From Lachnospiraceae bacterium (lineage in GTDB: Bacteria; Bacillota_A; Clostridia; Lachnospirales; Lachnospiraceae): 27,604 bases of DNA. The stretch covers positions 1 through 27,604 of the forward strand of contig JAGATU010000013.1 in assembly GCA_017621115.1 (NCBI GenBank). Reading direction: 5' to 3'. A program made the translations under genes and the position numbers. This document shows, in pieces, positions 16,230-23,427 of this stretch; within the stretch, counting starts at the first letter, position 1; each line of letters begins with the position of its first letter. The notes beneath the pieces were generated by a model, which searched no databases, was not told the origin of the DNA, and saw only the letters and a program-made list of their open reading frames with translations.

Positions 16230-16545
16230 TATTATTCCCCTCCATAAGTGCAGCATTTTTAACAAGTTCATTAAGGCGTGCTTTCTCGGCTTCAAAAACA
16301 GCTCTGCCTTCATCAGTAATGATGTATTCTTTCTTCTTGCGGGATTCGGTGTCTTCACTGTAAATCCGTATCCAGTCTTTCTTAACTAAGGACTGGATGG
16401 CACCGTAGAGTGTTCCGGGGCCAAGTGTTACCCTTCCGCCGGTCAGTTCTTCGACCTCCTGTGTGATTCCGTAACCATGATTCGGTTTGCGGACAGCAAG
16501 TAAAATGTAGAATAATGCTTCCGTTAATGGTAAATTCTTATCCAT
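16222..16545 (-). CDS. PadR-family transcriptional regulator
   Basis: The 107-residue protein is a short PadR-type winged-helix regulator. The core LTEALFYILLAVRKPNHGYG is followed by the recognition and wing region RVTLGPGTLYGAIQSLVKKD and SRKKKEYIITDEGRAVFEAE, with a dimerisation helix at the C-terminus. PadR proteins usually repress their own operon and respond to small hydrophobic compounds or phenolic acids. ATG 16545 is chosen because AGGAGG (minus strand, 16553-16558) precedes it by 7 nt; an in-frame start at 16665 would lie inside the promoter. The gene is co-transcribed with the DUF2812 gene. Its promoter and leader carry an unusual periodic array of GATRTATC-like boxes, the likely binding sites. 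Confidence 0.93.
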   Translation of the reverse strand: MDKNLPLTEALFYILLAVRKPNHGYGITQEVEELTGGRVTLGPGTLYGAIQSLVKKDWIRIYSEDTESRKKKEYIITDEGRAVFEAEKARLNELVKNAALMEGNNND

Positions 16546-16581
16546 TGTGAATTCCTCCTTTATATGATTGTGTTGTATATA

Positions 16582-16681
16582 GTTGTATCGTTTGTTGATA
16601 TATCTGCATACCGATGTATCGCGCGCCGATATGTCATGACTACAATATATCAGCATCCGATACATCTGTCAACGATTTATT
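16582..16681 (-). repeat. Periodic array of GATRTATC-like boxes (probable PadR operators)
   Basis: Seven boxes start at 16582, 16597, 16613, 16628, 16644, 16659 and 16674, giving steps of 15, 16, 15, 16, 15 and 15. In plus-strand order they read GTTGTATC, GATATATC, GATGTATC, GATATGTC, AATATATC, GATACATC and GATTTATT. The consensus is nearly palindromic. The array covers the -10 box, the spacer and most of the leader of padR. Confidence 0.75.
16644..16672 (-). promoter_or_regulatory. Sigma-A promoter of the padR-DUF2812 operon
   Basis: On the minus strand TTGACA (16672-16667), a 17-nt spacer and TATATT (16649-16644) form a near-consensus promoter. Transcription should begin near 16637, about 90 nt before the padR start codon. 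The spacer and -10 box coincide with two boxes of the repeat array. Confidence 0.8.
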
Positions 16682-16736
16682 TTAAAATTTTTCAAAAATT
16701 TTGGAAAGGATTATAAAAGATGTTGCGTAAGATACA

Positions 16737-16772
16737 AAAAAAGCCCGAAACCATGCGGGTTTCAGGCTTTTT
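16737..16772 (-). terminator. Terminator of the DUF1836/YczE-like operon
   Basis: A 16-bp stem with one mismatch and a 5-nt loop lies 19 nt after the membrane-protein stop. The arm read last on the minus strand ends in a run of T residues. The plus-strand arm also ends in T6. Confidence 0.85.
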
Positions 16773-16790
16773 AAAGTTTTTCAAATATAC

Positions 16791-17423
16791 TTATTTTTTT
16801 AATAATTTATGTACAAGTTTTTCGCTGATTGGTAAAAATTTATCGGCAATCGGACCGATCAGAAATGCACAGACAATTGTACCGATACCAAAGACACCGC
16901 CAAGAAGGACTCCGATAATAACAAAAGAGAAGTCCACAATGACACGGCAGATGCCGAAAGGCTTCTTTGTCTTATCGGATACAACAACACCAACAAGGTC
17001 ATTCGGTCCGGTTCCGGCTTCGGATTTAATGACAATTGTCATACCGAATGCGAGTATGAAACAACCGAGGATTAAAGAAATAAAGCGTACTACCAAGGAA
17101 GAAGAATCATTGATAATACCACCTAATAACCAGTTGAAGAAGTCAATAATCGGTCCGCCAAAAAACATACAGATAAATGTTCCGGTTTTAATATAAGAAC
17201 GTGCGATAATTAATAGGATGCCTACAATCAAAAAACAGATAATCTGATGACATGTGCCGTGTGTAAGAGGCAGGATATTGGAAATACCCTGAATCAGGAC
17301 ATTGAATGGGTCACTGCCCAGGTTGGAACGCAAAAAGAGCGTAACGCCCAAATGCGCTATTACAAGTCCGATAAATAAAATCAGTAATCGTTTAAAATAT
17401 TCCGGTGTAAATCGGGATTTCAT
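16791..17423 (-). CDS. YczE/YyaS/YitT-type membrane protein
   Basis: This 210-residue protein has about five transmembrane helices and resembles the YczE/YyaS group of Firmicutes. Recognisable blocks are LGVTLFLRSNLGSDPFNVL near 25-45, ICMFFGGPIIDFFNW near 85, and GTGPNDLVGVVV near 140, repeating the small-residue/Asp pattern twice. The function of the family is unknown; a transport or regulatory role at the membrane is plausible. GAGG lies about 10 nt upstream of the ATG on the minus strand. It starts 32 nt after the DUF1836 stop and probably shares its transcript. A clear terminator follows. Confidence 0.82.
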   Translation of the reverse strand: MKSRFTPEYFKRLLILFIGLVIAHLGVTLFLRSNLGSDPFNVLIQGISNILPLTHGTCHQIICFLIVGILLIIARSYIKTGTFICMFFGGPIIDFFNWLLGGIINDSSSLVVRFISLILGCFILAFGMTIVIKSEAGTGPNDLVGVVVSDKTKKPFGICRVIVDFSFVIIGVLLGGVFGIGTIVCAFLIGPIADKFLPISEKLVHKLLKK

Positions 17424-17455
17424 CGGAAAACCTCGCTTTCTTTGCTGTTATATAA

Positions 17456-17971
17456 TTAGGATTCATCATCAACAGACTGAAAATAACTATTTAGGTAAAT
17501 AATATGTGATGCAGAGATTAATACACTTTGTAACATCATTTTGGTAGTGGAAGAAGTAGTCCCGATTTGATCAATCGTATCTTTCAAGCCAAAAAGATAA
17601 AAAATATGATTCTCCAGTTCACAACAGAAGTAGTCATAAGCAATCTGATTGTCATAGGTCGCCTTTTGCATTTGGAACAGTTCCCTGATGTGCTCCATGG
17701 ATAGCACGTTTTTGGCTAGAGCAATGAAAAAGAGGTATGCAATCTGATCGGCATAGTATTGTTTCTTTACAGGACCGTCAATCAATTTCTGCTTCACATA
17801 ATTGCTGATCATGGAAGTGGTGATTTCCATACATCCCAGTGGTTGCAAAAAACTGTTAATATATTTGGCAGTCTGCTCCAGATACAGGCCAACATTGGGC
17901 AATTCGTGGTATCGGGGCATACGGAAGTTCTTTATGGAGTTTAATTTTTCTTCATTAATTGATGTTTTCAT
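17456..17971 (-). CDS. DUF1836-domain protein
   Basis: The 171-residue soluble protein matches the DUF1836 pattern: FRMPRYHELPNVGLYLEQTA near residues 17-36, TSMISNYVKQKLIDGPVKKQ near 53-72, and a helical region (QIAYLFFIALAKNVLS) after it. The block ISNYVKQKLI resembles the recognition part of MerR-like winged helices, so a DNA-binding role is reasonable but unproven. ATG 17971 is preferred because the conserved block begins soon after it. No good Shine-Dalgarno precedes it, and the best promoter ends 7 nt before the start codon, which suggests a leaderless message. An in-frame ATG at 18007 lies at the -35 box and is unlikely. The YczE-like gene follows by 32 nt. Confidence 0.78.
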   Translation of the reverse strand: MKTSINEEKLNSIKNFRMPRYHELPNVGLYLEQTAKYINSFLQPLGCMEITTSMISNYVKQKLIDGPVKKQYYADQIAYLFFIALAKNVLSMEHIRELFQMQKATYDNQIAYDYFCCELENHIFYLFGLKDTIDQIGTTSSTTKMMLQSVLISASHIIYLNSYFQSVDDES

Positions 17972-17978
17972 GCTTAAT

Positions 17979-18007
17979 ATTTTAGTCCAGAATCGGTCTG
18001 CGGTCAA
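17979..18007 (-). promoter_or_regulatory. Promoter of the DUF1836 gene, possibly leaderless
   Basis: On the minus strand TTGACC (18007-18002), a 17-nt spacer and TAAAAT (17984-17979) lie directly before the start codon at 17971. The predicted transcription start falls 1-2 nt before the ATG. Confidence 0.55.
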
Positions 18008-18080
18008 TGCAGGAATAGCAGAAACATATGGCAGGATACAACTTGACGCATATTATAAAAACTGATACTATTTGAGTGAG

Positions 18081-18097
18081 CGGTTTTTGAAAAACCG
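18081..18097. repeat. 17-bp palindrome upstream of degV
   Basis: CGGTTTTT and AAAAACCG flank a single central G, giving a perfect odd-length inverted repeat between the divergent DUF1836 and degV genes. The tiny centre argues for a protein-binding site rather than an RNA hairpin. Confidence 0.5.
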
Positions 18098-18130
18098 ATA
18101 ATGTGATTTCGAAAAGCATATATTGATGTG

Positions 18131-18159
18131 TTTGTATTTTTTACATAATGGCATACTAT
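18131..18159 (+). promoter_or_regulatory. Candidate degV promoter
   Basis: TTTGTA (18131-18136), a 17-nt spacer and TACTAT (18154-18159) lie 18 nt before the degV start. The match is only moderate. Confidence 0.4.
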
Positions 18160-18176
18160 GATTATTGGAGGATTAT

Positions 18177-19019
18177 ATGAAAATTGTTACTGATTCGGCA
18201 TCAAACATTATTTCTTTAGAAGGAATCTCTTTTGCATCTGTACCGATTCGTGTTTTGACGGATAAAAAAGAGTATGTAGATGATTCGGAAGCCGGTGTGG
18301 CCGCTATGGTAGAGGAGTTGTCGGTATATAAAGGAAAGTCCCGTACGTCCTGCCCGGCGCCGGGAGACTGGATTGAGGCGTTTGGTGGCGAGGATGAGAT
18401 TTTTGTAACCACAATTACCAGTGGTTTGTCCGGTAGTTACAATTCAGCTATGGTAGCCAAGCGGCAATATGAGGATGAGAATCCGGGCAAGAAAGTCTTT
18501 GTTATTGATTCCCTTTCTGCAGGTCCGGAAATCGGACTTACCATTTATAAATTGCGTGAACTTATTTTGGAAGGGAAAGATTTCGATACCGTTTCAAAGG
18601 AGATTATGGAATATAAAGAAAAGACGATGTTATCCTTCTCTCTGGAGAATCTGGCTAATCTGGCAAATAACGGACGCGTTAATCCTGCTGTGGCCAAAAT
18701 TGTCGGTTTTGTCGGCATCCGACTTGTCGGCAGAGCCAGTATCGAAGGAACCCTTCAGCCTACAGATAAGAGCAGAGGCGAGAAGAAAGCGCTGATTACG
18801 ATTATGAATAATATGAAAAAGTATGGATATATCGGCGGCAGGGTTTTAATTGATCATTGTCAGAATCCGGATGCGGCAGCTGAACTGAAAGCAATGCTAC
18901 AGACAGAATTCCCGGATGCGGATATTAAGATTGGTACCAATAAGGCACTTTGCAGTTTTTATGCAGAAAAGGGCGGCGTGCTTGTAGGATACGAAGTAAA
19001 AGATAATAAACCGGCGTAA
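18177..19019 (+). CDS. DegV-family fatty-acid-binding protein
   Basis: The 280-residue cytoplasmic protein carries the DegV fold: an N-terminal VTDSASNI motif, the conserved TITSGLSGSYNSA near residues 85-97, a DSLSAGPEIG block near 113, and a C-terminal nucleotide-like domain ending in GGVLVGYE. Family members bind a fatty acid in a deep pocket; some (FakB) present it to fatty acid kinase FakA for phosphorylation and phospholipid synthesis. No fakA is in the window, which is normal for the many DegV paralogues in Clostridia. ATG 18177 is chosen because GGAGGA (18167-18172) precedes it; the TTG at 18165 would start before that site. An uncharacterised gene follows by 30 nt. Confidence 0.93.
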   Translation: MKIVTDSASNIISLEGISFASVPIRVLTDKKEYVDDSEAGVAAMVEELSVYKGKSRTSCPAPGDWIEAFGGEDEIFVTTITSGLSGSYNSAMVAKRQYEDENPGKKVFVIDSLSAGPEIGLTIYKLRELILEGKDFDTVSKEIMEYKEKTMLSFSLENLANLANNGRVNPAVAKIVGFVGIRLVGRASIEGTLQPTDKSRGEKKALITIMNNMKKYGYIGGRVLIDHCQNPDAAAELKAMLQTEFPDADIKIGTNKALCSFYAEKGGVLVGYEVKDNKPA

Positions 19020-19049
19020 TTATCATATATATGTATAAAGGGGAAATTT

Positions 19050-19478
19050 ATGGATGGATATATGTTAGATAAAGAAATAGATGAAGCAATTGTCAGTGGG
19101 GAAAGAGCGCTTGCATCGTTGAAGACAGCACAGGAAAAATTGAATAGTGCCAGAAACTGGGGGATTTTTGATATGTTGGGTGGAGGTCTGCTTGCAGACA
19201 TAATGAAACATTCTAAAATGAATGATGCATCTGCTTATATGGAAGAAGCGAAAAGAGATTTGCTTGTTTTTCAAAAGGAATTGCAGGATGTACAAGAGAC
19301 AATTGATTTAAAAGTGGATGTCGACGGATTTTTAACATTTGCGGATTTCTTTTTTGACGGAATTATTATGGATTATATGGTACAATCCAAGATTGCAGAA
19401 GCAAGAAAGCAGATTGAGCAGGCGATTCCTCTTGTAGAAGGACTGGTAAATGATTTAAAATATCATTACGGCAGATAG
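19050..19478 (+). CDS. Conserved-looking hypothetical protein, predicted alpha-helical
   Basis: I cannot assign this 142-residue protein to a named family. It has no signal peptide or obvious transmembrane helix. It contains charged, heptad-like helices at residues 1-35 and 65-92 and near the C-terminus. Between them are two hydrophobic, Gly/Phe-rich patches: NWGIFDMLGGGLLADIMKHS (about 35-54) and FADFFFDGIIMDYM (about 98-111). Both place a hydrophobic run beside a possibly membrane-associated helix. The similar layout suggests a two-fold internal arrangement. The ATG at 19050 has AAAGGGG upstream. It lies 30 nt after degV and 24 nt before the RCC1-like gene, so a common transcript is likely. 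Confidence 0.7.
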   Translation: MDGYMLDKEIDEAIVSGERALASLKTAQEKLNSARNWGIFDMLGGGLLADIMKHSKMNDASAYMEEAKRDLLVFQKELQDVQETIDLKVDVDGFLTFADFFFDGIIMDYMVQSKIAEARKQIEQAIPLVEGLVNDLKYHYGR

Positions 19479-19502
19479 TTCTAACAGAAAGAAGGAATTG
19501 AC

Positions 19503-20606
19503 ATGGAGAGGAAACAATCCCTGATTATGACAATCGGGGCAGTTGTGCTGATTGTTATTGTGGTTATGGTGGCACTTTTTATAAATAGGGATGAAGATAC
19601 TATGGAGAAAAGTGCAACCCGGAATACAGAATCGGCCTTAGATACAGCACAAACAGTAGCATCTGCGCTATACGAAGGCGGTAAAGATGAATTATTTAAA
19701 AGTGAAGACGGCGTTGTTGAAGAACCCACAGGCCCTGTGCATTATCCGGACGTAGAGTATGACTATTCCTTTATGGAGCAGAGTGCTGAAGAAATCTATG
19801 GGGAATTGTTTACCAATACGGAAGAAACGACCGAGTATGTTCATTTTTATATAGAAGACGGAACACTTTATTTAGATGAATATGCTGAGACGGGCGAATA
19901 CGATGAAGAGGGCATCTGTATATATGAGTGGAACAGAAGGCAGAAGATAGCAGAGGATGTTATTTTTGTGGACTATAACTGGTATCAGATGCCACCGAAT
20001 GCACTTTATATTACAGCAGACCATGTGTTACACGGAACAGGCGAGTATGAGGATATTTATCTTGAGAATATTAAGTTTGCAAGAACCTATGCTGACCAGA
20101 TGATTGCTCTGACTTTGGATGGGAATCTGTGGTGCAGGGGCTGGTCCTATTCTTTAAGTGATGGCAGGGAACTGGAATATCAGGGCTGGGAACTTGTCAT
20201 GCAGAATGTTGTTTTTGCTAACATCACCCACTATGGATATTTGGCTATTACGGAGGATGATTCGCTTTATATGTGGGGTGATAATACTTATGGTCAGTTG
20301 GGAGACGGTTCATTGCTTGATAATGGAGAATCTTTTAAGACGGACTGTTATTTTTATCCGGAACCGATAAAGGTGGCGGATAATATTAAAATGGTCTGGG
20401 AGAGGCATCCCGGCAATCCAAAACAGACAGAGGAGTTTGGAGAATTAAGGACATACTTTTTAACTAATGACAATAAATTGTATGTCAGCGGAGAAAACAT
20501 AGGAAATGAGTCAAGGTCCTTTACATATTTTGGCGAAATGGGACAATTGGAAGAACCGATGTCAGTAAGGTGTACGAGTGTGCTACATGAAGTGATGATA
20601 GAGTAA
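19503..20606 (+). CDS. Membrane-anchored RCC1-repeat-like protein
   Basis: This 367-residue protein has one N-terminal membrane helix (about residues 7-27, IMTIGAVVLIVIVVMVALFI) and a long acidic exported part. The exported region contains short beta-blade signatures of the form ALTLDGNLWCRG (near 200), LAITEDDSLYMWGDNTYGQLGDG (positions near 246-268; only part is the RCC1 core WGDNTYGQLGDG) and FLTNDNKLYVSGEN (near 320). These resemble an irregular RCC1/BLIP-II type propeller. No enzymatic motif is visible, so a binding or scaffolding role outside the membrane is more likely. The ATG at 19503 follows GAAAGAAGGAATTGAC. A bidirectional terminator follows the stop. Confidence 0.75.
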   Translation: MERKQSLIMTIGAVVLIVIVVMVALFINRDEDTMEKSATRNTESALDTAQTVASALYEGGKDELFKSEDGVVEEPTGPVHYPDVEYDYSFMEQSAEEIYGELFTNTEETTEYVHFYIEDGTLYLDEYAETGEYDEEGICIYEWNRRQKIAEDVIFVDYNWYQMPPNALYITADHVLHGTGEYEDIYLENIKFARTYADQMIALTLDGNLWCRGWSYSLSDGRELEYQGWELVMQNVVFANITHYGYLAITEDDSLYMWGDNTYGQLGDGSLLDNGESFKTDCYFYPEPIKVADNIKMVWERHPGNPKQTEEFGELRTYFLTNDNKLYVSGENIGNESRSFTYFGEMGQLEEPMSVRCTSVLHEVMIE

Positions 20607-20619
20607 CAAAAATGAATGA

Positions 20620-20644
20620 GAACCGTTGCATGAGGCAACGGTTC
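20620..20644. terminator. Hairpin between convergent genes, probably bidirectional
   Basis: GAACCGTTGC and GCAACGGTTC form a perfect 10-bp stem with a 5-nt loop. Short T-rich sequence follows on the plus strand, and a longer T-rich run on the minus strand. It separates the genes ending at 20606 (+) and 20661 (-). Confidence 0.75.
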
Positions 20645-20660
20645 TTTGTATTTGTAAGGA

Positions 20661-21137
20661 TTATTTTAACAGTTCCTGCTCCTGCGTAAAGCGCAACTCA
20701 CGGCGCTGTTTCGCCTGAAGATATTGTTCGCGTTGGATATCGTTTTGCAGTTCGAGTTGCGGGATGGCTGTTGGCGTATCATGCTCATCCAGAGCTACCA
20801 GAATGATATTGGCGCGGTTGATAACGCGACGCATACCATCTGTGCTCTCCACATAAGTGTCAACACGCACTTCCATGGATGTCCGGCCTGTGTATACTAC
20901 ATACCCGATTAAAACAATTAAATCATTTATATAAGCGCCTGCTTTAAATTCCAGTTGGTCGATAGCTGCCGTAGTTACGGTTTTGACACCGGCATGACGC
21001 ATGGCAACAATAGCAGCAACCTCATCAATCCAGTTAAGTAAGGTTCCTCCGAACAAACGGTTACCGCCGTTAAGATGGGCGGGCTGAACCAGATGTACCT
21101 GTTCGGTTTTTGAGTATTCTACGGTCCTTTTTTCCAT
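20661..21137 (-). CDS. Hotdog-fold acyl-CoA thioesterase (YkhA/YciA type)
   Basis: The 158-residue protein is a single hotdog domain that hydrolyses acyl-CoA to free acid and CoA in the cytoplasm. The family block NGGNRLFGGTLLNWIDEVAA (about residues 23-42) contains the catalytic-region Asp38, followed by RHAGVKTVTTAAID and GRTSMEVRVDTYVE. Length is normal for this group, and a charged tail follows the domain. The physiological acyl-CoA cannot be predicted. AGGAGA lies about 8 nt upstream of the ATG on the minus strand. The gene stands alone, divergent from the chemoreceptor gene with about 100 nt between them. Confidence 0.9.
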   Translation of the reverse strand: MEKRTVEYSKTEQVHLVQPAHLNGGNRLFGGTLLNWIDEVAAIVAMRHAGVKTVTTAAIDQLEFKAGAYINDLIVLIGYVVYTGRTSMEVRVDTYVESTDGMRRVINRANIILVALDEHDTPTAIPQLELQNDIQREQYLQAKQRRELRFTQEQELLK

Positions 21138-21226
21138 ATTTTTTCTCCTATTTTATTGTCCGTTTTGCTAATATATGGTAGCCTAATAATAACATATTAT
21201 ACGCTTGTACAGAAAGGAGAAAGGCA

Positions 21227-21235
21227 TTTTTTTTT
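21227..21235 (+). repeat. Nine-T tract between Shine-Dalgarno and chemoreceptor start
   Basis: A T9 homopolymer sits between AAAGGAGAAAGG (21213-21224) and the ATG at 21241. Slippage here would alter the spacing between ribosome binding site and start. Confidence 0.8.
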
Positions 21236-21240
21236 AAAAT

Positions 21241-23337
21241 ATGCCGGATGATTTTATGGGTAAACAAGTTATAGAAAAAAGCGATTATAATTTGATGAAT
21301 ACCTGGGCGATGGTCAGCTGGACCATTATCGGGACTTTGCTTTCCATCTCATATTTTGTTAAGGGCTTAGCCAAAGACGGTTCGCCAATAGCAATTGCAT
21401 TGATTATTACATTCCAGGTAGTCCCGATATTAATGTGTTGGATTTTTTACAGCAGAAATAAAGAATCGCGATATATCCAGAGAATAATTCCGATTACATA
21501 CGGTTTTAGTTTATGGGTTATTCTCTTTATCAGTGAAACGCCACTGGTTTGTTTATATGCACCGCCAATGATTGCGGTATTAATGGTATACAACAATTTC
21601 AAATTAATTATTCTTACGGGTGTGTTTTTGTGCTTTGAGAATTTTGCGGTGTTATTATATAACAATTTTGTTGCGAAGACCTGGCACTTGGAATTTGACC
21701 AGATTGCAATTTATGTCTTGGCAAATGTTTTATTGGTTGTTTTTTCAATTTTCTCTGTTAAAATTGCTTGCAATATCAGTACAAGAAGATTGGATACCGT
21801 CAGAAAAGAAAAAGAAAAGGTATATACAACCGTTGATAAAGTTAAGAATGCGAGTACTTCTATTGTAGATGGAGTAAATACAGTCAGAGACCTTTCGGAT
21901 GAAAATATGGAAGGTGCGGAAAACGTTGTACACAGCATGGAAACATTGATAGAGAATAACAATGTTTTGCAGGACAGAACGCAGTCTTCACTTGATATGA
22001 CCAATCAGATTGAGAAGCAGGTGGAAAGTGTTGCGACTTCCGTTCAGGAAATGGTGGATATTTCGCAGCAGTCCATGTCCAATGCACAAATTAGTGCAAA
22101 GCAGCTTACGGACGTGGTGGAATCAACCAGGGAAATGGCCGATTTGTCTTCAGAAGTAGAGGCTATTTTAGCAGAATTTAAAGAAGAATTTAAGAAAGTA
22201 AAAGATGAGACAGGTACGATTACATCGATTACTTCACAGACCAATCTTCTTGCATTAAATGCTTCCATTGAGGCGGCAAGAGCGGGTGAAGCCGGAAAAG
22301 GATTTGCGGTGGTTGCCGATGAGATCCGTAATCTCAGTTCCGGTACACAGATTTCTTCAGAACGTATTTTGGGTGCATTGCAGCGTTTGGAAGAAACATC
22401 CGGTAAGATGACGGAATCCATTACCAAAACAATTGAACTTATTAACGGTACTATGTCCAAGATAGATGAGACCAATAAGAATGTTTCAAAGATTACGGAA
22501 GATACGATTCATCTGGGAGAGAATATTCAGATTGTCGATGCGGCAATGAAAGAGGTAAAAGAGTCCAATATCGAGTTGGTTGATAATATGAACCGTGTAA
22601 GCGATATCATGGATGTGACGACTGAGAATATCGTGAATGCAAATGATACTGCCCGTGCAATGAGGGATAAGTATGAGGAAACTTCGAATAATGTAAATAA
22701 TATAGAACTTATTGTTTCACAATTAATTGAAGACATGGGAGAAAACGGCTTCCTTGGAATAGAAGATATTCATGAAGGAATGTCATTGCTTGTGACTGAG
22801 GGTGACAAATTTGAGGGTACTGCGTACAAGGCAAGTGTTTTGGAAGTCGCAGATGAAGGTATTTATATTAGTACCCCGGTCAGTGGCGATGAAGAATTGC
22901 AGATTGATAAAAAGCAGACCTATTATCTGCAGGTAGTTGTACATAATGAATTGTACAATTGGGATAAGGTTGGAGTAACTTTTGCAAAAGGCGGAAGATA
23001 TTATCTCCGTGTAACAGGTAACCCATATGTTATTAACCGTCGTAAACATAGGCGTTTAGCAATTTCCAATACATGTGAACTGTCGAATAATACAGGTAAG
23101 ACAGTAACGGGTAAAATGGTTAATATCAGCGCAGGAGGATTTGCGGTTGAGATCCCGAAGACGGATGACTTTGTTGCAAGCGGAGGAACGGTCCGTTTGC
23201 AAATCAACGATTATCCTATACTTAGTGAGAGAATAACAGGAACCGTAATCCGTATAAGCGATAATAAAGATTTCTGTTTAATCGGTTGCCGTTCGCAGGA
23301 GGAACATCCGGAAATATATAAAAACCAAACGGAATAG
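21241..23337 (+). CDS. Methyl-accepting chemotaxis protein fused to a YcgR/PilZ c-di-GMP module
   Basis: The 698-residue protein has three parts. Residues about 18-175 form roughly six transmembrane helices with no sizeable extracellular sensor domain and no obvious HAMP. Residues about 180-505 are the coiled-coil signalling domain; the CheA/CheW-binding tip is near 331-366 ([19 protein letters not shown], then [10 protein letters not shown]). Residues from about 510 form a YcgR-like N-terminal barrel (starting GMSLLV at 513) plus a PilZ domain. The PilZ domain has both c-di-GMP motifs, RxxxR (R600-R605 cluster, RRKHRR) and NISAGG (628-633). The protein thus joins chemotaxis signalling with second-messenger binding. 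The Shine-Dalgarno is unusually far (about 16-21 nt) from the ATG, across a T9 tract. An ATG at 21256 is an alternative start. Confidence 0.93.
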   Translation: MPDDFMGKQVIEKSDYNLMNTWAMVSWTIIGTLLSISYFVKGLAKDGSPIAIALIITFQVVPILMCWIFYSRNKESRYIQRIIPITYGFSLWVILFISETPLVCLYAPPMIAVLMVYNNFKLIILTGVFLCFENFAVLLYNNFVAKTWHLEFDQIAIYVLANVLLVVFSIFSVKIACNISTRRLDTVRKEKEKVYTTVDKVKNASTSIVDGVNTVRDLSDENMEGAENVVHSMETLIENNNVLQDRTQSSLDMTNQIEKQVESVATSVQEMVDISQQSMSNAQISAKQLTDVVESTREMADLSSEVEAILAEFKEEFKKVKDETGTITSITSQTNLLALNASIEAARAGEAGKGFAVVADEIRNLSSGTQISSERILGALQRLEETSGKMTESITKTIELINGTMSKIDETNKNVSKITEDTIHLGENIQIVDAAMKEVKESNIELVDNMNRVSDIMDVTTENIVNANDTARAMRDKYEETSNNVNNIELIVSQLIEDMGENGFLGIEDIHEGMSLLVTEGDKFEGTAYKASVLEVADEGIYISTPVSGDEELQIDKKQTYYLQVVVHNELYNWDKVGVTFAKGGRYYLRVTGNPYVINRRKHRRLAISNTCELSNNTGKTVTGKMVNISAGGFAVEIPKTDDFVASGGTVRLQINDYPILSERITGTVIRISDNKDFCLIGCRSQEEHPEIYKNQTE

Positions 23338-23362
23338 TGTATATTTTGGAAGAAGTATTAAC

Positions 23363-23391
23363 TTGCAAATACGAATTTTTGTTAGTATAAT
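23363..23391 (+). promoter_or_regulatory. Sigma-A promoter of the NSS transporter gene
   Basis: TTGCAA (23363-23368), a 17-nt spacer and a perfect TATAAT (23386-23391) lie 37 nt before the start codon. Confidence 0.78.
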
Positions 23392-23427
23392 CAATAGCAT
23401 GTATATTATGAAAGGGGACATTTTAAA

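Noticed and set aside
16546..16665. N-terminal extension of PadR from an ATG at 16665
   Set aside because: The extension would be encoded by the promoter -10 box and operator array, whereas a strong AGGAGG precedes the ATG at 16545.
16582..16681. CRISPR-like array
   Set aside because: The repeated units are 8-bp boxes in 15-16-bp steps, too short for CRISPR repeats and spacers. There are no cas genes, and the array lies over a promoter.
20661..21137. Frameshift or truncation in the thioesterase
   Set aside because: The reading frame covers the full hotdog domain with intact motifs and a normal length.
21138..21240. Sigma-28 type flagellar promoter before the chemoreceptor
   Set aside because: GCCTAATAA near 21181 only loosely resembles the -10 consensus and no matching -35 is at the right distance; a TATAAT on the minus strand near 21201 also lacks a good -35.
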